Origin: Chitinispirillaceae bacterium
GTDB lineage: Bacteria; Fibrobacterota; Chitinivibrionia; Chitinivibrionales; Chitinispirillaceae
NCBI GenBank assembly: GCA_016930275.1
Contig: JAFGHA010000108.1
Span: forward strand, 1 to 64,000
Direction of reading: 5' to 3'
Length of the DNA stretch: 64,000 nt
Made by a program: the position numbers and the translations under genes. The first letter of the stretch is position 1, and every line of letters starts with the position of its first letter. Below the pieces are notes generated by a model. The model saw only the letters and a program-made list of their open reading frames with translations. It did no database searches and was not told the origin of the DNA. Positions 1-7,838 of this stretch are shown here, piece by piece.

Positions 1-2
1 AG

Positions 3-74
3 GCGTTTCACGATATCAAAGAACAAGGGTTAACAACTGACAATTGTATCCAATTGAATTTATTCGAGTTATGA
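3..74 (+). CDS. Possible C-terminal end of a gene cut by the window edge
   Basis: An open frame enters from the left edge and stops at TGA 72-74, giving 23 residues that end in LNLFEL. The end is compatible with a transposase or similar protein, but too little is visible to name it. The next 250 bases are AT-rich and lead into an insertion-sequence relic, so a mobile-element origin is a reasonable guess only. Confidence 0.3.
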   Translation, partial: AFHDIKEQGLTTDNCIQLNLFEL

Positions 75-333
75 CCGGACACTAGTGTTTTTCGGTAAAG
101 AAATATTAGTTGGAATATGATAGAGAAAATAGTGTATAAGATGTTCGCATTGATTCAGGATGAAAGTTATTTTGAAATAAAGCTTTTATACAACGATGAA
201 CTCAGAAATAGTTTTACAATTTTGTTAAAACGTAAAAGATGGTTTTAATGATTATTTCATAGTTCTACCTGGCAAGTGACGAGAGTTGGTGCCTTAAATG
301 TGCCTATCAAAGAGAATAAATATAATTGACTAG
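75..333. other. AT-rich stretch without a clear gene
   Basis: No recognisable gene. A 43-codon plus-strand ORF (ATG 117 to TAA 246-248) with lysine- and phenylalanine-rich sequence is present, but it has no convincing Shine-Dalgarno and matches no family I know. It could be a small protein, a fragment or chance in AT-rich DNA. Confidence 0.3.
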
Positions 334-949
334 TTATAATGCTGAATAAGCTCGATTTATTATTCTGGCAACAAAATATACCTTACTATAAGCTGCATAT
401 TTGAGAAGATTATAATGAAAGAAATTTCTCACTTTAAGCCTCTTTTTTTGCAAACCTCTCATATAAATTCTGAGATTTTCAGCCAACTCTTTATGAGTTC
501 TTGGTGCTTGCTTATTACTCAACGACGTTTTAACATCCTGATTCTATTACTCATCAGGGTTACGCTCTTGTATATACGGTGGTATAAAATAAAATTCAAT
601 GTATTTATAGTTATTTTTAAGCCACCCTTTCACCACTTATGGCTTTTGTTCGTAAGCTCTTATAAATGGCTTATGTTGCGTAAAGTCCCAACACTTCAAA
701 TATTCTCCCACTGTTCGAATAGACAGTATAGTACCGAACTGATGATTAATCAATTCCTTTACCGTTTTATGTGCCCACAAGGCAGAGGGAAGTTTTATTT
801 GCTCAGAGCACTTATAAGCGATAAGTTCCTGCTTATCAATCAAATGACGAATTTTAACATGACAACGACAAAGTTTCACTATGGAAGGTTTTTAGATCAT
901 TTCTCATTGTACTGTTGAATCTGTCGGTAATGAGTCTTGAGGGTTATAG
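334..949 (-). pseudogene. Decayed IS630-family transposase
   Basis: Read on the minus strand, one frame carries pieces typical of IS630-family transposases in the right order. First is the second helix-turn-helix half (LPSALWAHKTVKELI, then SIRTVGEYLK and RAYEQKP). Next comes the late DDE-domain block (FIPPY, NPDE), and last the usual C-terminus (RTHKELAENL, LQKKRLKVRNFF). Both track ORFs (637-879 and 334-522) lie in this frame. Three in-frame stops interrupt it: one after RAYEQKP and two adjacent ones directly after NPDE. The middle of the protein, with the first catalytic aspartates, is missing by an in-frame deletion near 600. The 5' part above 879 is poorly preserved, so that boundary is approximate. 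The element is dead. Confidence 0.75.
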
Positions 950-1033
950 AAAAAAACCAGCGACTAAAGTTTAAGATTGGCCAGCTTTTACCATTTTAAT
1001 CGGAGATCGTTTTACCTATAGTTGCACTTCAGA

Positions 1034-1044
1034 AGAATGAATTC
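1034..1044 (+). repeat. 11-bp direct repeat, left of the IS3 element
   Basis: AGAATGAATTC lies immediately before the left end of the IS3-family element, and the identical 11-mer recurs at 2345-2355. It may be a target duplication or a short homology at the insertion site. IS3-family duplications are normally 3-5 bp, so 11 bp would be unusual. Confidence 0.5.
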
Positions 1045-1045
1045 C

Positions 1046-1077
1046 GGAAGGTTTTAAGGACAAAAAGTTAAGCCACA
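1046..1077 (+). repeat. Left terminal inverted repeat of the IS3-family element
   Basis: This starts GGAAGGTTTT and ends GTTAAGCCACA. The reverse complement of 2307-2337 matches it over about 31 positions with a few mismatches and one single-base indel. The inner half would also contain the promoter of the transposase genes. Confidence 0.75.
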
Positions 1078-1118
1078 CCTTACAAAACAGAATGTATACT
1101 TTCAACTGGAGGTGTGGA

Positions 1119-1463
1119 ATGAAAACCAAAGAAATCACTACCCGTAAAAAATATGATGCCGAATTCAAACGCAATGCCGTGGAACTGGTTTTGGCTGGAA
1201 AGCGACCCTGTAGGGCTGTGGAACGCGATCTGGGTATTCCCCAGGGGATACTGCACCGCTGGATCAAGGAATATAAAGCCAACCCGAAAGGGAGTTTCCC
1301 CGGTTTGGGACATAAAAAGCCGGAAGTCGTAAGCATTGATCCCTCTCTACTGTCGTTAAAGCAGGAAATTGACGAATTACGGCTGGAACGGGATATTTTA
1401 AAAAAAGCGTTGGCCATTGTATCAAAGGAACCCGCCAGGTGTATACACTCATTGGTCAGATGA
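1119..1463 (+). CDS. IS3-family transposase OrfA (HTH subunit)
   Basis: DNA-binding subunit of an IS3 transposase. The start at ATG 1119 is chosen because GGAGG at 1108-1112 sits 6 bases upstream; the track ORF begins at 1092 without such a site. The protein opens with RKKYDAEFKRNAVELV, typical of HTH_Tnp_1, then a recognition-helix region and a C-terminal leucine-zipper segment (LRLERDILKKAL). It overlaps OrfB by 25 bases. A run of eight A bases then G (A AAA AAG type) at 1399-1407, near its end, is a plausible -1 frameshift signal for making the OrfAB fusion that IS3 elements use for transposition. Confidence 0.88.
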   Translation: MKTKEITTRKKYDAEFKRNAVELVLAGKRPCRAVERDLGIPQGILHRWIKEYKANPKGSFPGLGHKKPEVVSIDPSLLSLKQEIDELRLERDILKKALAIVSKEPARCIHSLVR

Positions 1464-2293
1464 AAGGTATGTTTAAAATAGACGATATGTGCCGGGTATT
1501 TGGTGTTGCACGGAGCGGCTATTACTCATGGTCCACACGGCCCCTGAGTGCGCATGATCAGCAGGAAATCACTGTTATCAAGCCGGCAATCCGGCAAGCA
1601 TTTGAAGAATCCCGTCACACCTACGGTTGTGCAAGGATTTCTGCGGTTCTTCGCAGAATCGGCATCTGTATCAGTGAAAAGCGATCACGCCGGATAATGG
1701 GGGAAGAACACCTTGTCCCCAAAGCGGCGAACCGATTTAAACGGACAACAGATTCCAACCACGGCCATAAAAAGGCACCGGATCTTGTTAAACAGGATTT
1801 TTCATCACCAAAACCCCATACCCTCTGGACTTCAGATTTTACCGCAATATGGACCAGGGAGGGGTGGCTGTATCTTGTCGTATTTCTTGATGTGTGCACG
1901 CGAATGGTCGTCGGGTGGGCTGCCAGTGCTACAATGGCCGAAGGTACGCTTATCAAGGCTTTCAACGATGCGCTTTCAAAGCGTATTCCATTGCCGTCAG
2001 CAATTGTCCACTCCGATCAGGGCGGGCAATATTTTGGAAAACTGTTTAAAGCGATTCTCTCGCTCTATCATGTTCGGCAAAGCATGGGGGCAACGGGAAT
2101 ATGTTTTGATAATGCCATAACGGAAAGTCTTTGGAATACCCTGAAAACAGAATGTTTTTTAGAGATTATACCTGAAACCAGAAAGGAGGCCGAATTGATG
2201 ATTTTTGACTATTTCGAGACTTTTTACAACGCCGAACGGCTGCATTCAAGCATCGGTTACATGAGTCCTGAAGAGTTCGAAAAAACATTGTGA
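1439..2293 (+). CDS. IS3-family transposase OrfB (DDE integrase)
   Basis: Catalytic part of the IS3 transposase. The independent start would be GTG 1439; in practice it is usually made as an OrfAB fusion by -1 frameshifting. The -1 frame is open from upstream of the A-rich slippery run, so fusion is possible. Domains in order are an HTH_21-like region (SRHTYGCARI), then the rve fold with catalytic Asp in WTSDFT, Asp in HSDQGGQY and Glu in DNAITESLWNTLKTE. The spacing fits D-D-35-E. The length of 284 residues is normal for the family. Confidence 0.9.
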   Translation: MYTLIGQMKGMFKIDDMCRVFGVARSGYYSWSTRPLSAHDQQEITVIKPAIRQAFEESRHTYGCARISAVLRRIGICISEKRSRRIMGEEHLVPKAANRFKRTTDSNHGHKKAPDLVKQDFSSPKPHTLWTSDFTAIWTREGWLYLVVFLDVCTRMVVGWAASATMAEGTLIKAFNDALSKRIPLPSAIVHSDQGGQYFGKLFKAILSLYHVRQSMGATGICFDNAITESLWNTLKTECFLEIIPETRKEAELMIFDYFETFYNAERLHSSIGYMSPEEFEKTL

Positions 2294-2306
2294 GTTGTCA
2301 ACTTTT

Positions 2307-2337
2307 TGTGGCTTAACTACTGTCCACAAAACCTTCC
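2307..2337 (-). repeat. Right terminal inverted repeat of the IS3-family element
   Basis: The plus strand reads TGTGGCTTAAC and ends AAAACCTTCC. The reverse complement matches the left end at 1046-1077. The OrfB stop lies 14 bases before this repeat. Confidence 0.75.
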
Positions 2338-2344
2338 CTAGACC

Positions 2345-2355
2345 AGAATGAATTC
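2345..2355 (+). repeat. 11-bp direct repeat, right of the IS3 element
   Basis: AGAATGAATTC is identical to 1034-1044. It is separated from the visible right inverted repeat by 7 bases, whereas the left copy abuts the element, so either the element end lies further out than I drew it or the repeat predates insertion. Confidence 0.5.
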
Positions 2356-2467
2356 TAAAATCTCGTTTAATCATGATCTAAAAATAGTTCATGCAAGACA
2401 TGTTTAAGCCACATTTAATTGCCGTAGTAATAATAAAAGTTTCTTATAAATTTAATGGGATGGAAAA

Positions 2468-3256
2468 TTGTTAAAAGAAATTTCTGTCAACAAATTATCA
2501 AATGGATTGCCATATACAATTATTACATATCGTGATGCGATAAATCATATATGCAATCAAGCTGAATTTCAAAATGAAGTTAAAATGATTTTCACTCCGA
2601 ATGTTCATCATTATTACTTATATGCTACAGACAAAGAATTTAGATCAGCGTATGATGTTTCGTATATGTCATTACTTGACGGAATGCCATTGGTTTGGCT
2701 GTCTAGAATAATCAATAAGGATAAAACAGAAAAGGTATCCGGTTCAGATATTTTTATCGATCTTTTTAAGAAAGGGTTGGAGTTAAATTACAAAATATAT
2801 TTATTAGGAGGTGCAAGTGGAGTCGCACAAAAAGTTATTGAAAAATTCGATGTAGAAAAACGATTTCAAGAAAGAATATTTTTTGATAGCCCACCGAAAG
2901 GATTTGAATTAGATAGGAAGATAGAAGATGAAGTTATCATGAAGATAAATAAGGTATCACCAAACCTTCTGTTTGTTGCATTAGGATCTCCAAAACAAGA
3001 GATATGGATATGTAGAAATAGAAAGAAACTCAAGGCGAATATTGTAATAGGTGTAGGAGGATCTTTCGATTTTGTGGCTGGTATTACTCCTCGAGCTCCG
3101 ATTTGGATTCAGAAAATATCGTTGGAATGGCTATTCAGATTGCTCATGGAACCCAAAAGATTGTGGAAAAGGTATTTAATTACAAATACTTATTTTATTT
3201 GTGATAATATAAAGATATTAATAAAAACAATTATATACTTTATTCTAAAAAAATAA
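2468..3256 (+). CDS. WecG/TagA/CpsF-family glycosyltransferase (GT26)
   Basis: Predicted to transfer an N-acetylmannosamine-type sugar onto a lipid-linked acceptor at the inner face of the membrane during surface polysaccharide synthesis. GT26 hallmarks are visible: FTPNVHHYY early, DGMPLVW, LLGGASGVAQK, then GSPKQEIW and GVGGSFDFVAG followed by RAP. At 262 residues it is full length. It starts at TTG 2468 with a weak GGGATGG upstream. The substrate cannot be read from sequence. The coding sequence is strikingly AT-rich (many AAA, ATA, TTA codons), unlike fcl just downstream, and it follows an IS element. Horizontal acquisition is likely. Confidence 0.9.
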   Translation: MLKEISVNKLSNGLPYTIITYRDAINHICNQAEFQNEVKMIFTPNVHHYYLYATDKEFRSAYDVSYMSLLDGMPLVWLSRIINKDKTEKVSGSDIFIDLFKKGLELNYKIYLLGGASGVAQKVIEKFDVEKRFQERIFFDSPPKGFELDRKIEDEVIMKINKVSPNLLFVALGSPKQEIWICRNRKKLKANIVIGVGGSFDFVAGITPRAPIWIQKISLEWLFRLLMEPKRLWKRYLITNTYFICDNIKILIKTIIYFILKK

Positions 3257-3291
3257 TACTTAATATTTTAAAAAATTAACATGGGGTTGGT

Positions 3292-4245
3292 TTGAAAAAC
3301 TCTTCAAAAATCTTCATCGCCGGCCACAACGGCCTCGTCGGCTCCGCCCTGGTACGCAAACTCAGGGAACAGTCATTCACCAATCTTGTTCTCCGTTCTC
3401 GCAAAGAGATGGATCTAACCAATCAGCAGGCGGTGGATGCATTTTTCGAAAAAGAGAAGCCTGAATACGTCTTTCTCGCAGCTGCGAAGGTCGGCGGGAT
3501 CCATGCCAACAACACCTATCCCGCAGAGTTTATTTACAGTAACCTCCAGGTGCAGATGAATATCATCAATGCGGCCTATCAGAGCAGGGTGAAAAAACTG
3601 CTGTTTCTCGGTTCATCGTGCATTTATCCGAAGTATACGCCGCAACCGATGCGGGAAGACGCTCTGCTTTCGGGAAAACTGGAACCGACGAATGAACCGT
3701 ATGCAATTGCGAAAATCGCCGGGATCATCATGTGCCAGAGCTATAACCGGCAGTATGGGACTGATTTTATTTCGGTGATGCCGACCAACCTCTACGGACC
3801 GAATGATAACTATCATCTTCAGAATTCACATGTTCTTCCTGCTCTCATTCGGCGGTTTCATGAAGCCAAAGAAAAAAACGATCCGAAAGTGACCATCTGG
3901 GGGACGGGAAACCCGACCAGGGAATTTTTATATTCGGATGATCTGGCCGATGCCTGTATCTTCCTCATGGAACAGTATAGCGGAAACGAGATAGTAAACA
4001 TCGGATCGGGAATTGAAGTGACTATCAAGGATCTGGCACTGAAGATAAAGGAAGCTGTCGGGTATGAAGGAGAACTGGATTTTGATGTGACAAAACCTGA
4101 TGGTACGCCGAAAAAACTGCTCGATTGCTCGAAAATCCATTCTATGGGTTGGCGGCATAAGATAGAGTTGGAGAAAGGTATTAAACTGGCGTATGAGGAT
4201 TTTCAGAAAATGCATGCTGACGAAAAATACTCAGGACGTTTTTAA
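3292..4245 (+). CDS. fcl: GDP-L-fucose synthase
   Basis: NADPH-dependent 3,5-epimerase/4-reductase that turns GDP-4-keto-6-deoxy-mannose into GDP-L-fucose for surface glycans. The short-chain dehydrogenase fold is clear: GHNGLVGSA near the N-terminus binds the cofactor, GSSCIYPK carries the catalytic Ser, and YAIAK is the Tyr-x-x-x-Lys pair. At 317 residues it is the usual length. It starts at TTG 3292, since the ATG at 3281 is out of frame. No GDP-mannose 4,6-dehydratase gene is in the window. Base composition rises sharply here compared with the gene before it. Confidence 0.93.
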   Translation: MKNSSKIFIAGHNGLVGSALVRKLREQSFTNLVLRSRKEMDLTNQQAVDAFFEKEKPEYVFLAAAKVGGIHANNTYPAEFIYSNLQVQMNIINAAYQSRVKKLLFLGSSCIYPKYTPQPMREDALLSGKLEPTNEPYAIAKIAGIIMCQSYNRQYGTDFISVMPTNLYGPNDNYHLQNSHVLPALIRRFHEAKEKNDPKVTIWGTGNPTREFLYSDDLADACIFLMEQYSGNEIVNIGSGIEVTIKDLALKIKEAVGYEGELDFDVTKPDGTPKKLLDCSKIHSMGWRHKIELEKGIKLAYEDFQKMHADEKYSGRF

Positions 4246-4329
4246 GGAACATCTCTCATTTTTACATATAATTCGCTATCCGGAATCTACAATGAAACAA
4301 TTTGAAAGTTCTAAAAAAGAACCTTCGGT

Positions 4330-4674
4330 ATGGAAATCCTGAAAAAAGTGGTATCGATTGCCGATCTTCAGACCATGGCGGACCATCTGTTCGGTAATCT
4401 CGTGAAGGCGGTGATTGATGTGCAATGCGGTAGTATGGCCGTTGATGCCGAGCTCCATGCCGACGAAGAATCATTGCTGTTGGAAAACGGGTCGCGGCAG
4501 GAAGATCTCTGGGGAATCAACCTGTACCCGGAGTTTGAAAAGAACGGTGAAGATTTCATTGAATTCGATTCGATGATCAACCTGCGTCCTTCGCAGAATA
4601 ATCGGAGCAGGGGGGTGGATAATCCGCAAATCCGCGAAAAAATCAAAAAAATCGTTCATCGGTGGGTTGCATGA
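4330..4674 (+). CDS. DUF5674 family protein
   Basis: Conserved bacterial protein of unknown function, 114 residues. Features that fit DUF5674 are the block ELHADEESLLLENGS, then QEDLWGINLYPE, FIEFDSMINLRPSQ and NRSRGV. The many conserved acidic residues suggest a metal or nucleotide site, but this is a guess. It is soluble with no signal peptide. Its stop codon overlaps the next start as ATGA (4671-4674), so the two are translationally coupled. It lies between fcl and gmhA in a sugar-related block. Confidence 0.75.
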   Translation: MEILKKVVSIADLQTMADHLFGNLVKAVIDVQCGSMAVDAELHADEESLLLENGSRQEDLWGINLYPEFEKNGEDFIEFDSMINLRPSQNNRSRGVDNPQIREKIKKIVHRWVA

Positions 4675-5009
4675 ATCCTATACACCAGGAACTTGCCGGA
4701 GGACGCTGGAATACGTTGACATGTTGCGAACAACTGGCGAATGTCGGTAGTGAAATCGAGCGGGCAATCAAGTGGAAGCAGAAGGGCAATTCCGAATATA
4801 TGCTTCTTGCATTCGACCGCGCCCTCGAGTTGCTCGATTTATCCATTTCCGATAAGAAAAACAGGCAACGATTACGGGAACTTGTTCGCACCAGGGAAGC
4901 GCTTGCAGATTTTTTCGTCTTCGACAACAGTTACCGGAGCAGTGAAAAAATATGGCAAAATTACTTCAACGCATTTGCTTATGCGGCACGGTTGCAGGCC
5001 GGAAAATAG
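4671..5009 (+). CDS. Conserved small protein of unknown function, coupled to DUF5674
   Basis: A 112-residue soluble protein. The start ATG 4671 overlaps the upstream stop (ATGA), which is preferred over the GTG at 4662 used by the track. The sequence is helical and charged (AFDRALELLDL, then RLRELVRTREALADFF), with an aromatic C-terminal stretch. I recall similar proteins beside DUF5674 genes but know no function. The ATGA coupling suggests the two products are made in equal amounts or interact. Confidence 0.65.
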   Translation: MNPIHQELAGGRWNTLTCCEQLANVGSEIERAIKWKQKGNSEYMLLAFDRALELLDLSISDKKNRQRLRELVRTREALADFFVFDNSYRSSEKIWQNYFNAFAYAARLQAGK

Positions 5010-5042
5010 GACCGATCTGAAAATATTCGAACCGGGAATTCC

Positions 5043-5630
5043 ATGACAGTAAACGAACTATATGATTCAGTTATCTATGATCATGCGGTACTGATAGAGC
5101 TGCTGAAAAAATCTGATTCCGTGAAACAACAGATCGCAACATCCGCGGAGATTCTTCTATCCTCCTACCGTAACAACAATAAACTGCTACTCTGTGGCAA
5201 CGGCGGCAGTGCTTCCGACGCACAGCACATTGCCGCTGAACTGGTTGGCCGGTTTTATCTTGATCGTCCGGGAATTAACGCGGAATCACTTACCGTCAAT
5301 ACCTCGTCACTGACGTCAATCACCAACGATTACTCGTTCGAAAATGTCTTCGCCCGCCAGGTGGAGGCAAAAGGGCATCGTGGTGATGTACTCATCGGAT
5401 TTTCCACCAGCGGAACCTCAAAAAACATAATTGCTGCTTTCGAGAAGGCACGGAACATCGGAATGAGGAATATCTGTCTTACCGGCGAGAACGCACCGGA
5501 GTCGCTCGATACACTTTGTGATGTGGTGATCAGGGTTCCATCCTCATGTACTCCAAGAATTCAGGAGGTACATATACTCCTCGGACATATTTTGTGTGAA
5601 TATATCGAGAAGGAGCTTTTCGGTACCTGA
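5043..5630 (+). CDS. gmhA: Phosphoheptose isomerase (sedoheptulose-7-phosphate isomerase)
   Basis: Converts sedoheptulose 7-phosphate to D-glycero-D-manno-heptose 7-phosphate, the first step to LPS inner-core heptose. The SIS fold has the GmhA signatures LLCGNGGSASDAQHIAAE, FSTSGTSKN and TPRIQEVHILLGH. The His and Glu in the last block are catalytic in the family. At 195 residues it is full length. Its gene ends 20 bases before a strong terminator, so it closes the fcl-DUF5674-gmhA run. No other heptose pathway gene is in the window. Confidence 0.93.
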   Translation: MTVNELYDSVIYDHAVLIELLKKSDSVKQQIATSAEILLSSYRNNNKLLLCGNGGSASDAQHIAAELVGRFYLDRPGINAESLTVNTSSLTSITNDYSFENVFARQVEAKGHRGDVLIGFSTSGTSKNIIAAFEKARNIGMRNICLTGENAPESLDTLCDVVIRVPSSCTPRIQEVHILLGHILCEYIEKELFGT

Positions 5631-5650
5631 CGGGTACGATACTTCACGGA

Positions 5651-5688
5651 CAAAAAGGCCCGTCTGTTCATTTAGACGGGCCTTTTTG
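5651..5688 (+). terminator. Rho-independent terminator, probably bidirectional
   Basis: A perfect 15-bp stem CAAAAAGGCCCGTCT / AGACGGGCCTTTTTG encloses an 8-base loop. Its A-run and T-run arms let it work for both gmhA (plus) and the convergent gene at 5711 (minus). Confidence 0.9.
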
Positions 5689-5710
5689 TCATTTATGCCT
5701 TTGTTGAGAT

Positions 5711-6451
5711 TTACTTCACCATCACAATCAGTGAAATCTTCAAATCCTTTCCTGAAGAGGGAAGTTCTATTTCCGTTGCAGGATACTTCTTGTCGTTGAT
5801 GATGATCGTGTTGTCGGTGATCGCAGATATGGAGCTGACATTCTCCATACCGAGGTACTTGTCACCGTTTTTCAGTAAAAGTTGTACATGGCTGTTCGGT
5901 GTAAGGGTTTCAAGCAGTTTATTGTCGACTACCGTGCCACCGGTTACATAAAAATTGAACTCGGCGATGGAAAAACCGTATTCCGCCTGCATCGTAAGTG
6001 TTGGTGTTCCCATGATGTTTTCCATCGTGACGGTCGGGGTTTTGGAGAGCATACCGGCAGGATGCATACTCTTATTGCCGGCGCTTGCGGGAAAATGACC
6101 TGATGAAAGAATCATGCGGGAGGAATCGGTGATTTCAAGAACGGAAAATCCCATGGGTCCGATAAATTTAGCGGCCATCTCGGTAACGGCAGGCGCTGAC
6201 CGGTCGTTTTCCGCCAGAATTCGAAGGGAAAATTCCTTATCAGCACCTATAACCTCGGCGAGTGATTGCAGCTGTCGTTGAATACCGGATGAGAAATCAT
6301 CGAGTTGCTTCTGAACGGTTTCCTGTGCTGTTGTCAGATTATCAGCGGCACGTTTCGCGTTTAGTTGTGAATGCACCATAGTTAGCGCGAAGAATGTCCC
6401 TCCTGCTGCAACAACAGCTGCGATACCTACGGCGATTATAACGGTTTTCAT
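5711..6451 (-). CDS. Membrane-anchored exported protein, sensor-like, unknown
   Basis: 246 residues. An N-terminal transmembrane anchor (VIIAVGIAAVVAAGGTFFALTMV) is followed by a helical stretch rich in Gln and then an extracytoplasmic alpha/beta region. The helical stretch plus a segment such as FSVLEITDSSRMILSSGHF resembles the periplasmic sensor part of receptor kinases or chemoreceptors, but there is no cytoplasmic signalling domain. The last 70 residues (NGDKYLGMENVSSI) may form a small beta domain. Good start: AAAGGA lies just upstream of the ATG. No homologue is recognised. Confidence 0.6.
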   Translation of the reverse strand: MKTVIIAVGIAAVVAAGGTFFALTMVHSQLNAKRAADNLTTAQETVQKQLDDFSSGIQRQLQSLAEVIGADKEFSLRILAENDRSAPAVTEMAAKFIGPMGFSVLEITDSSRMILSSGHFPASAGNKSMHPAGMLSKTPTVTMENIMGTPTLTMQAEYGFSIAEFNFYVTGGTVVDNKLLETLTPNSHVQLLLKNGDKYLGMENVSSISAITDNTIIINDKKYPATEIELPSSGKDLKISLIVMVK

Positions 6452-6628
6452 ACTATTCCTTTTAAAATTGAGTTAAGCATGAGTTTCAGTACAAAATAAA
6501 ACAGTACGTATTTGGTGACAATTATTTACCGGTTCAGCCGGTATTTATCTGACACTGTAATAGCCTACCTGAAAGGTTTTAAAAAATATTACTACACTCG
6601 TATTTATACAATTCAGTGGAAAAGACCT

Positions 6629-7648
6629 CTACTGACGCTCCGAGATCGCGATTAATTTATTGTATTGAAAACGGAGTTCATGAGAAGGGTACGTCCATAT
6701 TTCGCCGTTGGTGGAGTCGTCGGGCTGCGGTACAATGGAGAGGGGGTATCCCCAGCTTGCCGTCACCTGATCAGTAGTCATTTCAAGAATAACGCGGTGG
6801 TTGTTTACAACTTCCCACATATTCTCATCCCATTTATAGAGATCCGCCGGATTGGTTTCGTATATATCCTCATCCCATGGTTGCCGGTCGGATCGCCGGT
6901 CGATCATGGTATTTGTCCAGCTGATACGCAGGGGTATGAATCCTTCGGTATTGTCATTCATTTTCACCATGAGCCATAGCGGTTTAACCGGGAGAGGGGT
7001 CATTCCCCAGCGTACATTCACTACCAGAAGAGAGTCCTGTATGCGGATACGTTTACTGGAAATTGTTGCCGTTGCAGAGGTACCCAGTTGTGAGATTACT
7101 CCTTTTTTTGAAAAAACGATACGATTCAACCACCGTGCGCGTGCAGCGGTCAGGTCATCGGAAAACGCGATTTCGTTTATTGCCTGTTTATAGGTTCGTG
7201 CAAAGAGCCGTTTTTCGCTTGGAATGTGTGCAAAAGTTATCAGCCACTCGTTTGAATCGGGCTCAACCTTATCCACATATACCGAGTCGCCGCCTATTTT
7301 GCTGCACAGGATACGGTGACCGCTGTTTTCCCAGTCGGGATTGACCGGCATGGTATCGCACTCATTTTTATCACGACAGGTAGTGAGTGAATAGCCCTGT
7401 GCGCAGAGCAGCTTTTGTTTTGGCAGTATGATGAATTTTTTTCCGATCCACTCAGGAGGTGAAAGTAACTGTGGAATTGCATCGTTCGGCGGTTGTACTG
7501 GTCGGGATGCTGAATCCGAAGAACCTGTAGATAAGGTTATGTGATGATTTTCGACGGAATCAGGAACCAGGATCGTGGAGGAGTTTCTGACCGGTGCCGT
7601 ACAGAGAATAATGGTTGTAATTACAAGTAACAGTAGAAAAATTTTCAT
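6629..7648 (-). CDS. Exported protein with a BamE/SmpA-like C-terminal domain
   Basis: 339 residues with a hydrophobic N-terminal signal (MKIFLLLLVITTIILC). The middle is not recognised and contains four Cys in 30 residues (LLCAQGYSLTTC, then CDTMP and ILCSK), possibly disulfides in the periplasm. The last 60 residues (MTTDQVTASWGYPLSI, then EIWTYPSHELRFQYNKLIAI) have the pattern of SmpA/OmlA/BamE domains, where a helix is followed by a three-stranded sheet. It is likely envelope-located. It is divergent from the symporter gene at 7839. Confidence 0.6.
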   Translation of the reverse strand: MKIFLLLLVITTIILCTAPVRNSSTILVPDSVENHHITLSTGSSDSASRPVQPPNDAIPQLLSPPEWIGKKFIILPKQKLLCAQGYSLTTCRDKNECDTMPVNPDWENSGHRILCSKIGGDSVYVDKVEPDSNEWLITFAHIPSEKRLFARTYKQAINEIAFSDDLTAARARWLNRIVFSKKGVISQLGTSATATISSKRIRIQDSLLVVNVRWGMTPLPVKPLWLMVKMNDNTEGFIPLRISWTNTMIDRRSDRQPWDEDIYETNPADLYKWDENMWEVVNNHRVILEMTTDQVTASWGYPLSIVPQPDDSTNGEIWTYPSHELRFQYNKLIAISERQ

Positions 7649-7838
7649 GGTACAGAGATTCGGATGATATTGTGAAAAAGAAGTAACAGGAAATCAAATA
7701 CGATCTGGTGCATGAAAGAGTCAATACACCTTAGCCTCAGGTTCCGTTTGATACTATTTTACACTAAACGATCAGGTAAACCCAACATTTTTCAAATATC
7801 TGAATTGTGCAGATTCAGGATAAGGATTTGGGTGGAGA

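Larger units (their letters stand above)
1046..2337 (+). mobile_element. Complete IS3-family insertion sequence (~1.29 kb)
   Basis: Imperfect terminal inverted repeats of about 31 bp enclose two overlapping genes, OrfA (HTH) and OrfB (DDE integrase), with OrfB in the -1 frame. Size, gene layout and catalytic motifs fit IS3. Both genes are open and all three catalytic acidic residues are present, so the element may be active. It sits in AT-rich DNA between an IS630 relic and an AT-rich glycosyltransferase gene. Confidence 0.9.

Noticed and set aside
415-918. 167-residue plus-strand ORF
   Set aside because: Lies opposite the IS630 relic and has no family-like sequence; an antisense shadow in AT-rich DNA.
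7649-7838. Possible glycine riboswitch before the alanine symporter
   Set aside because: No conserved glycine-aptamer core could be found by eye.
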